Of a stretch of DNA of 51,344 nt, positions 16,801 through 24,493 are shown in pieces. A program made the translations under genes and the position numbers. The notes under the pieces are model-generated. The model had not been told where the DNA came from, searched no databases, and was given only the letters and a program-made list of their open reading frames with translations. The DNA is from Janthinobacterium sp. ROICE36 (lineage in GTDB: Bacteria > Pseudomonadota > Gammaproteobacteria > Burkholderiales > Burkholderiaceae_D), in the NCBI RefSeq assembly GCF_002869965.1, contig NZ_PEBS01000044.1, forward strand, positions 1 through 51,344, read 5' to 3'. The stretch's first letter is position 1. Each line of letters opens with the position of its first letter.

Positions 16801-17476
16801 CGGCGCCGTCGTCGGCGTGCAACCGTTCGGCGGCGAAGGCAAATCGGGGACCGGTCCCAAGGCAGGCGGACCCCTGTACCTGAAACGCCTGCAGCGCAAT
16901 GCGCCGGCCGGCGCCCAGCACCAGCGCCAGGCGCCACCCGCGCTCGATGCGCTGACCGTATGGGCGAAGATGCATGGCCACGACAAGGTCGAGCAGCTGG
17001 CGCAGGAATACGCGCGCACGACCTTGCTGGGCAGCACCACCGTTTTGCCAGGCCCGACCGGCGAGCGCAATACACTGAGCTTTGCCGCACGGGGCACGAT
17101 TCTGTGCGCGGCGGCCACCACCGGCACCTTGATGAACCAGCTGGCGGCCGTGCTGGCCACCGGAAACCAGGCGCTGGTGCTGGCGCAAGCGCCGGACCTG
17201 ATCCCTGGCGACTTGCCGGCGGCGCTGAAAGACCGCATCCAGGTCGTCAGCAGCCTGGATGCGGTCAAGCATGATTTCCAGATCGCCATGATCGAGCCTG
17301 GCCTTGATGGCCAGCTCAAACCGCTGCTGGCGGCCCGTGAAGGGGCGCTGGTGAGCACCATCGCCACCACGCAGGAGGGTGTCATCCCCCTGTGGCGCCT
17401 GGTCGCTGAGCGGGCCATGTGCGTGAATACGACGGCGGCGGGCGGAAATGCCAGCTTGATGATGCTAAGTGTCTAA
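13823..17476 (+). CDS. putA: Bifunctional proline dehydrogenase / P5C dehydrogenase
   Basis: PutA oxidises proline to glutamate in two channelled steps, passing electrons to the quinone pool at the membrane. It is 1217 residues long. The FAD-dependent PRODH barrel covers about 150-490, with MVRLVKGAYWDAEVKRAQ, FATHNAQT and YAPVGSHETLLAYLVRRLLENG. The aldehyde dehydrogenase domain covers about 570-1030, with SPWNFPLAIFTGQ, Glu804 in AETGGQNA and catalytic Cys838 in SAGQRCSA. The C-terminal 180 residues are the extra ALDH-like domain of type B PutA. No N-terminal ribbon-helix-helix is present, so it cannot autoregulate as in E. coli; the divergent Lrp-type gene is the obvious regulator. Confidence 0.97.
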   Translation: MHPAGPSAFTPIPFAAFQAEILPEATSQRAAITAAYRRDEVSAVQWLLQQVRPSSTETTAEGQALAHRLVSNVRQKRTRASGVDALMHEFSLSSEEGVALMCLAEALLRIPDSQTADRLIADKISKGDWKKHLGESPSLFVNAATWGLLITGKLVSTSSESGLGSAMSKLIAKGGEPLIRKGVDLAMRMLGNQFVTGQTIEEALKNSRDNETRGYRYSYDMLGEAALTQQDAANYYASYETAIHAIGKASNGRGIKNGPGISVKLSALHARYSRAQRARVMEELLPKVKALLLLAKQYNIGFNIDAEETDRLELSLDLMEALAFDADLAGFEGIGYVVQAYQKRCPFAIDYLIDLARRSGRKFMVRLVKGAYWDAEVKRAQVDGQEGYPVYTRKVYTDVSYLVCAQKLLAASSVIYPQFATHNAQTLSTIYTWAKRDGITDYEFQCLHGMGETLYDQVVGADKLDKPCRIYAPVGSHETLLAYLVRRLLENGANSSFVNQIVDESVAIDSLIRDPLEQARLQGGLPHPSIPLPLDMFGSERRNSAGLDLSNEDTLRTLATGLAQEHTWQAAPLIDGAVSLNGPTHMLHNPAQHDDVVGKVMEAGPADVETALASASAYAMDWQTTQPSIRAQALLRAADLFEEHHIELMALAVREAGKSLPNAIAEIREAVDFLRYYAAQVEHAPNTLALGPVTCISPWNFPLAIFTGQLAASLAAGNVVLAKPAEQTPLIAHRAVQLLHAAGVPRGALQFLPGSGEIVGAGLCNDARVKGVIFTGSTEVAQLINRNLAVRAVAEGIDIPLIAETGGQNALIVDSSALPEQVVQDVMSSAFDSAGQRCSALRVLFLQTEIADKTMHMLKGAMQELRVGNPDRLATDIGPVIDAEAQSNLLAHINKMKTVAIDHYSLDLPTVKGTFVAPTVLEIKSLAQLTQEVFGPVLHVIRYKRSELPQLVQSINDSGYGLTLGIHTRIDETINFITKRAHVGNIYVNRNIVGAVVGVQPFGGEGKSGTGPKAGGPLYLKRLQRNAPAGAQHQRQAPPALDALTVWAKMHGHDKVEQLAQEYARTTLLGSTTVLPGPTGERNTLSFAARGTILCAAATTGTLMNQLAAVLATGNQALVLAQAPDLIPGDLPAALKDRIQVVSSLDAVKHDFQIAMIEPGLDGQLKPLLAAREGALVSTIATTQEGVIPLWRLVAERAMCVNTTAAGGNASLMMLSV

Positions 17477-17500
17477 AATGTAAGCAGGTCGTTAACGCTA

Positions 17501-17533
17501 AAAGGGCAGAACCAATGGTTCTGCCCTTTTTTT
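17501..17533. terminator. Rho-independent terminator between putA and mtnN
   Basis: AAAGGGCAGAACC (17501-17513) pairs perfectly with GGTTCTGCCCTTT (17517-17529) around AAT, followed by a T run to 17533. The A tract on the left arm makes it usable for convergent mtnN as well. Confidence 0.9.
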
Positions 17534-17553
17534 ATGCACGATGCGCCCGGAAA

Positions 17554-18330
17554 TCAGCCAGCCAGGCGTTTGCACAATTGCTGAATGACCGTCAACGCGT
17601 ATGGCGAGGCGACCGTTTGCACGAAACGCATGAAGTCGACGGCCGCCTCTTCGTTGGCGTTATCGGAAATGGTGCGCATGACCGTAAACGGCACGCCCAG
17701 TTCAAAACACACTTGCGCCACGGCGGCGCCTTCCATTTCGACGGCCAGCAAGTCGGGAATATCCGCCTTCAGCTGGTTCACATGCGCGGCGCTGCTGATG
17801 AACTGGTCGCCGCTGGCGATGAGGCCGCGGTGGACTTGTGCGTGCTGCAAGCCAAATGCCACGATATCGGCCGCATTGAGCACGCTGGAAACATCGTCAC
17901 GCAGGAAATCTTCCGCAGCGGCAGCCAGTTGCGTGCTCAGTTCCAGATCCGTGGCAAAACGCTGCAAGCCCGTCAGCGGCACTTCGAAGCGGGGAAACAA
18001 GGGACGGGCATCCATATCGTGCTGCAGCAGTGCTTCGGCTACCACGATATCGCCCACTTTCACGTGTTTATCCCCACTGCCGGCCACGCCGGTGAAGACG
18101 ATGTGGGTAACTCCATACTTTTCCACAAGGATAGAAGCTGTCATGGCAGCGGCAACCTTGCCCAGACGCGACAGGACGCACACAGCGTCGATATTCCACA
18201 GGGTTCCCAGGGTGTAGTCGCGCATGCCGTGCGAACGCCTCTGGGGGCCTTGCATGGCTTCTACCAGCCCCTGCTGTTCTTCGTGCAAGGCACTGATGAT
18301 GCCTAAACGCATTTTTGTGTATGAATTCAT
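17554..18330 (-). CDS. mtnN: 5'-methylthioadenosine/S-adenosylhomocysteine nucleosidase
   Basis: This enzyme hydrolyses MTA and SAH to adenine and the thioribosyl sugar, recycling products of AdoMet use, including MTA from polyamine synthesis. It is 258 residues long against about 232 in E. coli. MRLGIISALHEEQQ at residue 7 is the usual family opening, so ATG 18310-18312 may be the true start, although neither start has a clear ribosome binding site. Family motifs are VFTGVAGSGD (about 75), EMEGAAVAQVC (about 197) and the catalytic Asp in RTISDNANE (about 220). Its 5' end faces the DnaA-box repeat array. Confidence 0.94.
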   Translation of the reverse strand: MNSYTKMRLGIISALHEEQQGLVEAMQGPQRRSHGMRDYTLGTLWNIDAVCVLSRLGKVAAAMTASILVEKYGVTHIVFTGVAGSGDKHVKVGDIVVAEALLQHDMDARPLFPRFEVPLTGLQRFATDLELSTQLAAAAEDFLRDDVSSVLNAADIVAFGLQHAQVHRGLIASGDQFISSAAHVNQLKADIPDLLAVEMEGAAVAQVCFELGVPFTVMRTISDNANEEAAVDFMRFVQTVASPYALTVIQQLCKRLAG

Positions 18331-18420
18331 GCTGTTTTTACAGTTTTTTGGATTGCAAGACGGTTTACCAAGGTGAAAACAGCCGTTACAGCGAATTTTC
18401 CACCGTGCGTGTTTGTCTCT

Positions 18421-18660
18421 GTGTTTTAAATAAAGATGTATACATAAAAATAGTAGTGATAGTAAACGGCCATTTTTTTGTGGATAAGTCGGTATACCGT
18501 CGAAAAATCATCGACTTAGCGCTCAAAAAAGTAGGCGCACAAGCATTGTATCGAGACAGGACTTGTTTGGGATAAAAATTAAGCTGTGGACAAAGATCGA
18601 CTTTTCCCACATCTCATCCTGTGGATATCCAGGCACTTATCCACAGTAGCAAGCAAAAAT
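18421..18660 (+). repeat. DnaA-box/triplet repeat, unit 1
   Basis: An AT-rich lead (18421-18450) is followed by TAGTAGTGATAGTAA (18451-18465), a 13-bp spacer, DnaA box TGTGGATAA (18479-18487), a near box TGTGGACAA (18585), TGTGGATAT (18620-18628) and TTATCCACA (18637-18645). The last two elements start 17 bp apart, as in the other units. Confidence 0.8.
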
Positions 18661-18885
18661 CATGGTTTTTCTTGCTGTAGTGGCAGGTTTGCCGTGCTGC
18701 GTATGCATGGATCCTTGTTTGCCAATCAACGTTGAATGATTGTGAGCGCGGTTCTTTCGTTGACGCCTGCCTCGAGTTGATTTCTGGCAGACGATTTGGC
18801 AGTGGGTTTGGCTGTCGCTGTTGGCGCTTTTTTTTGACGTTTCTTGCATGCTTTTTGGAAATATCCCCGGACTTCCGCTTTTTTA

Positions 18886-19125
18886 TTGGTTTACAACATA
18901 TCTATATATATAAAAATAGTAGTAATAGTAAACGCGGTTTTTTCTGTGGATAAGTCACTTTTTTTCAACAGAATCAAGCGTTTACGCGCAAAATAAAGCG
19001 TGCATAATCGCTGTATCAGGCGAGGAGCAAAATTGTATAAAATGCGGGCCTGCGCATAACTTCGTGTTTACGCACAAGTCATCCTGCGGATATCAAGTGA
19101 CTTATCCACAGTCGATGCAAAACTT
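18886..19125 (+). repeat. DnaA-box/triplet repeat, unit 2
   Basis: An AT-only stretch (CTATATATATAAAAA, 18902-18916) is followed by TAGTAGTAATAGTAA (18917-18931), a 13-bp spacer containing GCGG, TGTGGATAA (18945-18953), TGCGGATAT (19085-19093) and TTATCCACA (19102-19110). This is the cleanest copy, with five uninterrupted TAG/TAA triplets. Confidence 0.8.
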
Positions 19126-19360
19126 CCCACTTTTTTATGTCGAACAGCCTGTTTGGCCAGAGCCTGACCAAGGTCCGTTGACGTTTCCATTTTGCACAAC
19201 GGTTTGGCAGTGCTGTGTGCGTGATGCCAGCCGTGCTGGTTTTCGCGGCTCAGTTGTTGGCGCGATTTTTTTTGTCAGCAGCTTGTCGGTCTTTTTTTTT
19301 GAAGTGAGGTTTGCGAACCTACCCGAAGGCGAAGGGCGGGCAAAACGCGCGTCATTGGGT

Positions 19361-19600
19361 TTATCTTAATAAGTTCGTATACAAGAATAGTAATAGTAGT
19401 TAACGGTGGCATCTTCTGTGGATAAGTCCAGATTTATCCTTGTAAACAATCGCTTGGCGTACGGATAAGCGCTGAGTAAGCGTTGTATCTGCCTGGGATG
19501 GTTTCTGGACAAAAAAATGCTGCCGAAAAAATTTTTCGTTTACGCACATATCGTCCCTGTGGATATCCATATGCTTATCCACAGCCTGCAGCATTTGTTT
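19361..19600 (+). repeat. DnaA-box/triplet repeat, unit 3
   Basis: An AT-rich lead (19361-19387) is followed by TAGTAATAGTAG and TTAA (19388-19403), a 13-bp spacer, TGTGGATAA (19417-19425), TGTGGATAT (19558-19566) and TTATCCACA (19575-19583). The order of triplets differs from units 1 and 2, showing divergence under apparent constraint on spacing. Confidence 0.8.
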
Positions 19601-19795
19601 TTCCTGGTGTTTTACTTCGCCATGACGCTAGCCAGTATCGCTTGCCACGATTAATGTCGCCCTGGCCCGACACTGGTGGTAATCTCAATGTGGCTCAACA
19701 GCCATGCATGCATGAAAAAAGACAGACTCTGGTAACGGGACGCGGTGGGGAGACACGCCGCGCGACAGCTTGATGGCATACCGAAAGGAGCTTCA

Positions 19796-21421
19796 TTGGA
19801 ATCGGCAGGCGAATACGACTACATCATCGTGGGCGGCGGCACGGCAGGTTGCGTGCTGGCCAACCGGCTCACACGCGACAAGGACGCCAACGTTTTACTC
19901 GTGGAAGCGGGCGGCAAGGACGATTATGTGTGGATACACATCCCCGTCGGCTATCTGCATTGCATCGGCAATCCCCGTACGGACTGGCTGTATTCCACGC
20001 AGGCGGATGCGGGCCTGGGCGGGCGCAGCCTGATGTATCCACGCGGCAAAGTTCTGGGTGGCAGCTCTTCCATCAACGGCATGATCTATATGCGCGGCCA
20101 GGCCGGCGATTACGACCACTGGGCCGACCTGACGGACGACGCATCCTGGCGCTGGGACAAGGTCTTGCTGCTATTTAAGCAAAGCGAGGATTACTACGGC
20201 GGCGCTTCGGAAAACCATGGCGTGGGTGGCGAATGGCGCGTGGAAAAACAGCGGCTGTCGTGGGATATTTTGAACGCGTTTCGCGATGCGGCGCAGCAGG
20301 TCGGCATTCCGAAAACCAGCGATTTCAATGGTGGCGACAATAGCGGCAGCGCGTATTTTGACGTCAACCAACGCCGCGGCATCCGCTGGAACACCTCAAA
20401 AGCCTTCCTGAAACCGGCGTCTCGGCGGCCGAATCTGACCATCATGACGGGTTGCCACGTGGAACGTCTATTGATTGAGACTTCGGAGTCGGGACCGCGC
20501 TGCACGGGCATCGTGTTTACGGGCGGTGGCACGCAGTGGCAGGCGACGGCCCGGCGTGAAACCTTGCTGACGGCAGGCGCCATCGGTTCGCCGCAATTGC
20601 TGCAATTGTCCGGCATTGGTCCGGCCGCCTTGCTGCAGCAGCATGGCATCGTTCCCGTGCTCGATGCCGCCGGCGTGGGCGGCAATTTGCAAGACCATCT
20701 GCAATTGCGCATGGTCTTTAAAGTCCAGGGCGTGAAAACTCTGAATGTGATGGCGGGTAATTTGCTGGGCAAGATGCAGATCGGCTTGCAATATGCGCTG
20801 TTCCAGAGCGGGCCCATGTCGATGGCGCCGTCGCAGCTGGGCGCGTTTGCCAAGTCCGACCCGCAGCAAGCCACGCCAAACCTGCAATACCACGTGCAGC
20901 CGCTCTCCTTGGATAAATTCGGCGAGCCGCTGCATGCGTTTCCCGCGTTTACGGCCAGCGTGTGCAATGTGCGCCCCACCTCGCGCGGCCATGTGCAGAT
21001 AACCAGCGCCGACAGCTATGCGGCGCCGAACATCGTGCCTAACTATCTCAGTACGCAGCAAGACCGGAAGGTCGCGGCCGATGCCTTGCGCCTGACGCGG
21101 GCCATCGCCGCCGCGCCGGCGCTGAAACAGTTTGCGCCGCAGGAATATAAGCCTGGCGTGCAATTCCAGAGCGAGGAAGAGCTGGCGCAGGCGGCCAGCC
21201 AGATCGGCACCACCATCTTTCACCCCGTGGGCACCTGCCGCATGGGCCTGGCCAGCGATGCATCGAGCGTGGTCGACAGCGCGTTGCGGGTGATCGGCGT
21301 GGCCGGCTTGCGTGTCGTCGATGCCTCCATCATGCCCTACATTACTTCTGGTAATACGAACTCGCCCACCGTGATGATCGCAGAAAAAGCGGCGCAAATG
21401 ATACACGCGGCCTGGAAATGA
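19796..21421 (+). CDS. GMC family FAD-dependent oxidoreductase (choline dehydrogenase-like)
   Basis: This is a 541-residue flavoprotein that oxidises an alcohol substrate. I start it at TTG 19796 because AAAGGAG lies 5 bases upstream and the product begins directly before the FAD-binding motif YDYIIVGGGTAGCVLANRL; the frame stays open to 19745. GMC signatures are GKVLGGSSSINGMIYMRGQ (about 82-100), LTAGAIGSPQLLQLSGIG (about 258-275), HPVGTCRMG (active-site His, near 480) and NTNSPTVMIAEKAA at the C-terminus. The substrate is not predictable from sequence. It is a single gene before the liv operon, with its upstream side in the DnaA-box array. Confidence 0.93.
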   Translation: MESAGEYDYIIVGGGTAGCVLANRLTRDKDANVLLVEAGGKDDYVWIHIPVGYLHCIGNPRTDWLYSTQADAGLGGRSLMYPRGKVLGGSSSINGMIYMRGQAGDYDHWADLTDDASWRWDKVLLLFKQSEDYYGGASENHGVGGEWRVEKQRLSWDILNAFRDAAQQVGIPKTSDFNGGDNSGSAYFDVNQRRGIRWNTSKAFLKPASRRPNLTIMTGCHVERLLIETSESGPRCTGIVFTGGGTQWQATARRETLLTAGAIGSPQLLQLSGIGPAALLQQHGIVPVLDAAGVGGNLQDHLQLRMVFKVQGVKTLNVMAGNLLGKMQIGLQYALFQSGPMSMAPSQLGAFAKSDPQQATPNLQYHVQPLSLDKFGEPLHAFPAFTASVCNVRPTSRGHVQITSADSYAAPNIVPNYLSTQQDRKVAADALRLTRAIAAAPALKQFAPQEYKPGVQFQSEEELAQAASQIGTTIFHPVGTCRMGLASDASSVVDSALRVIGVAGLRVVDASIMPYITSGNTNSPTVMIAEKAAQMIHAAWK

Positions 21422-21483
21422 CCGCGTAAAAGCGCGGGTTTGCGCCATTCGGGCCGACGATAAATCCCCGTAGTTATACTGTA

Positions 21484-21512
21484 TTGTGCGATAAATTTAA
21501 GTTGTGTATTAT
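21484..21512 (+). promoter_or_regulatory. Likely promoter of the liv operon
   Basis: TTGTGC (21484-21489) and TATTAT (21507-21512) are separated by 17 bp, 42 bp before the first liv gene. The short dyad GTAC-AAAAA-GTAC follows at about 21528-21540, next to the AGGAG ribosome binding site. Confidence 0.55.
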
Positions 21513-21554
21513 AAAAATGACTAAGTAGTACAAAAAGTACAACTAGGAGACACG

Positions 21555-22325
21555 ATGTCAAACGTAATCTTGGAAACAAGAAATTTGACCAAGGAATTCA
21601 AGGGTTTCACCGCCGTGAGCGAGGTGAACCTGCAGGTAGAGCGGGGCCATATCCATGCCTTGATCGGTCCTAACGGCGCCGGCAAGACCACGTGTTTCAA
21701 CTTGCTCACCAAATTCCTGGTCCCCACTTCCGGGCAAATCCTGTTCAATGGGAAAGATATCACGGCCGCCAAACCGGCGCAGATCGCCCGCATGGGCGTG
21801 ATCCGTTCCTTCCAGATTTCCGCCGTCTTCCCGCATTTGTCCGTGCTGCAAAATGTGCGCATCGGCTTGCAGCGCCAGCTGGGCACCTCGTTCCACTTCT
21901 GGCAGAGCGAACGCTCCTTGAACCAGCTCAACGACCGCGCCATGGCCTTGCTGGCCGAGGTCGACCTGACGGAGTTTGCCGACACTATCACGATCGACAT
22001 GCCCTACGGGCGCAAACGGGCGCTGGAAATTGCCACCACCTTGGCGATGGAGCCGGAAATGATGCTGCTCGACGAGCCGACGCAGGGTATGGGCCACGAA
22101 GACGTGCACCGCGTCACCGAGTTGATCAAGAAAGTTTCGGCCGGGCGCACGATTTTGATGGTGGAGCACAATATGAGCGTGGTCTCTGGCATCTGCGACA
22201 AGATTTCCGTCCTGCAACGCGGCGCCATGCTGGCCGAAGGCAGTTATGCGGAAGTGTCGCGCAATCCGCACGTGATGGAAGCGTATATGGGCACCACCCA
22301 CGCGGAACTGGAAGGGGCGCATTGA
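21555..22325 (+). CDS. livG: Branched-chain amino acid-type ABC transporter ATPase (LivG-like)
   Basis: This 256-residue cytoplasmic ATPase is one of two nucleotide-binding subunits of a LIV/HAAT importer. Walker A is GPNGAGKTT (38-46), the signature region MPYGRKRALEIA replaces the canonical LSGGQ as usual for LivG-like proteins, and Walker B is MMLLDEPTQGM, followed by an H-loop in MVEHNMSVV. AGGAG lies 8 bases before the ATG. Its stop overlaps the start of livF by one base (TGATG), implying translational coupling. The order ATPase-ATPase-binding protein-permease-permease is unusual but complete. Substrate is unknown. Confidence 0.95.
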   Translation: MSNVILETRNLTKEFKGFTAVSEVNLQVERGHIHALIGPNGAGKTTCFNLLTKFLVPTSGQILFNGKDITAAKPAQIARMGVIRSFQISAVFPHLSVLQNVRIGLQRQLGTSFHFWQSERSLNQLNDRAMALLAEVDLTEFADTITIDMPYGRKRALEIATTLAMEPEMMLLDEPTQGMGHEDVHRVTELIKKVSAGRTILMVEHNMSVVSGICDKISVLQRGAMLAEGSYAEVSRNPHVMEAYMGTTHAELEGAH

Positions 22326-23053
22326 TGGCGACACAAGTGAATGGCAGCGCACCCGCGCTGGAAATTGCGCAACTGCACACCTGGTATGGCGAATCGCACA
22401 TCCTGCACGACGTGAATCTGAAAGTGGAGCAGGGCGAAGTGGTGACGTTGCTGGGCCGCAACGGCGCCGGCCGCACGACCACCTTGCGCGCCATCATGGG
22501 GCTGACGGGGGCGCGCACGGGTTCCATCAAAGTCAACGGCGTCGAAGCGATAGGTTTGGCCACGCACAAAATCGCCCACCTGGGCATCGGGTATTGTCCC
22601 GAAGAGCGCGGCATTTTTTCATCGCTGTCGACCGAGGAAAACCTGCTGCTGCCACCGACCCTGGCCAGCGGCGAGAAGGGCATGTCGGTGGAGGAAATCT
22701 ACGCCATGTTCCCGAATTTGCAGGAACGGCGCCATAGCCAGGGTACGCGATTGTCGGGCGGGGAACAGCAGATGCTGGCCGTGGCGCGCATCCTGCGCAC
22801 GGGCGCGCGCCTGCTGCTGCTCGATGAAATATCCGAAGGCCTGGCGCCCGTCATCGTGCAAGGGCTGGCGCGCATGATCACCACCCTGAAAGCGAAGGGC
22901 TACACCATTGTCATGGTGGAACAGAATTTCCGGTTTGCCACACCGCTGGCGGACCGGTTTTATGTGATGGAGCACGGTCAGATCGTCGAGACTTTTGCGG
23001 CATCCGAACTGGAGGCCAAGATGCCGGTATTGACCGAGCTGCTAGGCGTGTAG
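22325..23053 (+). CDS. livF: Branched-chain amino acid-type ABC transporter ATPase (LivF-like)
   Basis: This is the second ATPase of the importer, 242 residues from ATG 22325; the same frame is open further upstream inside livG, but that part is not coding. Walker A reads GRNGAGRTTT, with arginine at residue 50 where lysine is expected. The signature LSGGEQQMLAVARIL, Walker B LLLLDEISEGLAP and H-loop VMVEQNF are intact. The K-to-R change may be natural in a LivF subgroup, with the LivG partner (normal lysine) powering transport. It is coupled to livG by a TGATG overlap. Confidence 0.94.
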   Translation: MATQVNGSAPALEIAQLHTWYGESHILHDVNLKVEQGEVVTLLGRNGAGRTTTLRAIMGLTGARTGSIKVNGVEAIGLATHKIAHLGIGYCPEERGIFSSLSTEENLLLPPTLASGEKGMSVEEIYAMFPNLQERRHSQGTRLSGGEQQMLAVARILRTGARLLLLDEISEGLAPVIVQGLARMITTLKAKGYTIVMVEQNFRFATPLADRFYVMEHGQIVETFAASELEAKMPVLTELLGV

Positions 23054-23122
23054 TCACCATGTAGTACGCGTCATCGTCCAGCAATCGACTGAATAGCAAA
23101 CAATAATCCCAACGGAGACACT

Positions 23123-24331
23123 ATGAAACGTAACGCTATCGCTATTGCCACCGCCACTCTTTGCGCCCTGGGCTTTTCCGCAGCGGCGCACGCCCAGGTA
23201 TCGGGCGACACCATCAAGATCGGTTTTATTTCCGACATGTCGGGCGTGTATTCCGATGTCGACGGCCTCGGCGGCGCAGAAGCCATCAAGATGGCGATCG
23301 CCGATGCCGGCGTGGTACTGGCCGGCAAAAAGGTGGAATTCATTTCCGCCGACCATCAAAACAAGGCTGACATCGCCGCCTCGAAGGCGCGCGAATGGTT
23401 CGACCAGCAGGGCGTCGACATGCTGATCGGCGGCACCAATTCCGGCGCCAGCCTGGCCATGGCCAAGGTGGCGGCGGAAAAGAAGAAAATCTTCATCGCC
23501 ATCGGCGCCGGCTCCTCGCGCCTGACGAATGAAGAATGCACGCCCTACACCGTGCATTACGCCTACGACACGGTGGCGCTGGCGCGCGGTACGGGCGGCA
23601 CCATCGTCAAGCAGGGCGGCAAGAGCTGGTATTTCATGACGGCCGACTACGCGTTTGGCCACTCGCTGGAAAAAGACACGGCCGAGGTCGTCAAGGCGGC
23701 CGGCGGCAAGGTGCTGGGTAGCGTCAAGCATCCGCTCGGTGCCTCGGATTTCTCATCCTTCCTGCTGCAGGCGCAGGCAGCCAAACCGCAAATCCTGGGC
23801 TTGGCCAATGCGGGCGGCGACGCCATCAACAGCATCAAGGCGGCCAACGAGTTTGGCTTGACGAAGTCGATGAAACTGGCTGGCTTGCTGATCTTCATCA
23901 ATGACATCCATTCGCTGGGCTTGAACCTGACGCAAGGCATGTACTTGACCGATGGCTGGTACTGGGACTTGAATGCGGAAACGCGCGCCTGGTCGAAACG
24001 CTATTTCGCCAAGATGAAAAAAGAGCCGTCGATGCTGCAGGCGGCCGACTATTCGGCTGCGGCGACCTACCTGAAAGCCGTCAAGGCGCTGGGGACGGAT
24101 GACACCGAGAAGGTCATGGCCTACCTGAAAAAGACCAAGATCAACGATATGTTCACCCAAAATGGCGAAGTGCGGCCCGATGGCCGCATGGTCCACGATA
24201 TGTATTTGATGGAAGTCAAAAAGCCATCCGAGTCGAAATACCCATGGGATTACTACAAGGTGGTCGCCACCGTGCCCGGTGCGCAGGCGTATGTAACCAA
24301 GGCCGAATCGAAGTGTTCGTTGTGGAAGTAA
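23123..24331 (+). CDS. ABC transporter substrate-binding protein (LivJ-type)
   Basis: This is a periplasmic solute-binding protein of 402 residues with a clear signal peptide (residues 1-25, cut after AHA). The mature protein starts QVSGDTIKIGFISDMSGVYS, the type I periplasmic-binding fold seen in LIV/amide-binding proteins, and continues GLGGAEAIKMAIADAG and TAEVVKAAGG. A GGAG ribosome binding site precedes the ATG. It sits between the ATPase and permease genes of the same importer. Related proteins bind branched-chain amino acids, short amides or aromatic acids; this sequence alone does not decide. Confidence 0.94.
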   Translation: MKRNAIAIATATLCALGFSAAAHAQVSGDTIKIGFISDMSGVYSDVDGLGGAEAIKMAIADAGVVLAGKKVEFISADHQNKADIAASKAREWFDQQGVDMLIGGTNSGASLAMAKVAAEKKKIFIAIGAGSSRLTNEECTPYTVHYAYDTVALARGTGGTIVKQGGKSWYFMTADYAFGHSLEKDTAEVVKAAGGKVLGSVKHPLGASDFSSFLLQAQAAKPQILGLANAGGDAINSIKAANEFGLTKSMKLAGLLIFINDIHSLGLNLTQGMYLTDGWYWDLNAETRAWSKRYFAKMKKEPSMLQAADYSAAATYLKAVKALGTDDTEKVMAYLKKTKINDMFTQNGEVRPDGRMVHDMYLMEVKKPSESKYPWDYYKVVATVPGAQAYVTKAESKCSLWK

Positions 24332-24413
24332 GGCTGTAGCCATACCTTTAGCGGATCGCCCGCCTGCGCGCGAGCGCTCTGTCCTGCACGTTTCGCTCGC
24401 AGGGTTCGCCTTG

Positions 24414-24439
24414 CGCCGCCGCACCAGTCTGCGGCGGCG
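24414..24439 (+). other. GC hairpin between binding protein and permease genes
   Basis: CGCCGCCGCA (24414-24423) pairs perfectly with TGCGGCGGCG (24430-24439). It is followed by TGTTTCCCTTG rather than a clean T run. Such hairpins commonly stabilise the upstream binding-protein mRNA and reduce read-through to the permeases. Confidence 0.6.
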
Positions 24440-24456
24440 TGTTTCCCTTGATACCA

Positions 24457-24480
24457 CACCGCTACCCGGCGGTGCTTTTT
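24457..24480 (+). terminator. Possible partial terminator before livH
   Basis: CACCGC (24457-24462) pairs with GCGGTG (24469-24474) and is followed by CTTTTT. It lies only 14 bp before the livH start, so it would act as an attenuator giving more binding protein than permease. Confidence 0.5.
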
Positions 24481-24493
24481 ATACTGTGATGCC

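Larger units (their letters stand above)
18331..19795. other. Origin-like gene-free region with triplicated DnaA-box modules
   Basis: No gene is supportable in these 1465 bp, which are visibly AT-richer than the flanks. Three diverged direct repeats carry six perfect DnaA boxes: TGTGGATAA at 18479, 18945 and 19417, and TTATCCACA at 18637, 19102 and 19575. The period is 466 then 472 bp, and the inverted pair in each unit is 158, 157 and 158 bp apart (start to start). Each left box is preceded, after exactly 13 bp, by a TAG/TAA triplet run next to an AT-rich stretch. This combination (DnaA box, spacer, triplets, AT-rich DNA) is the architecture of a bacterial unwinding element. dnaA, dnaN and gyrB are not in the window. 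Confidence 0.75.

Noticed and set aside
18732..18953. Short open frame inside the DnaA-box array
   Set aside because: It has no ribosome binding site, a Cys/Phe-rich product without motif, and runs through the conserved triplet and DnaA-box elements, which explain the conservation better.
18331..19795. CRISPR array
   Set aside because: The repeats are three long diverged copies of about 470 bp, not short identical repeats with unique spacers, and there are no cas genes.
20450..20475. parS-like CCACGTGGAAC in the GMC oxidoreductase gene
   Set aside because: Only the CACGTG core and a few flanking bases match; about five mismatches to the 16-bp consensus.
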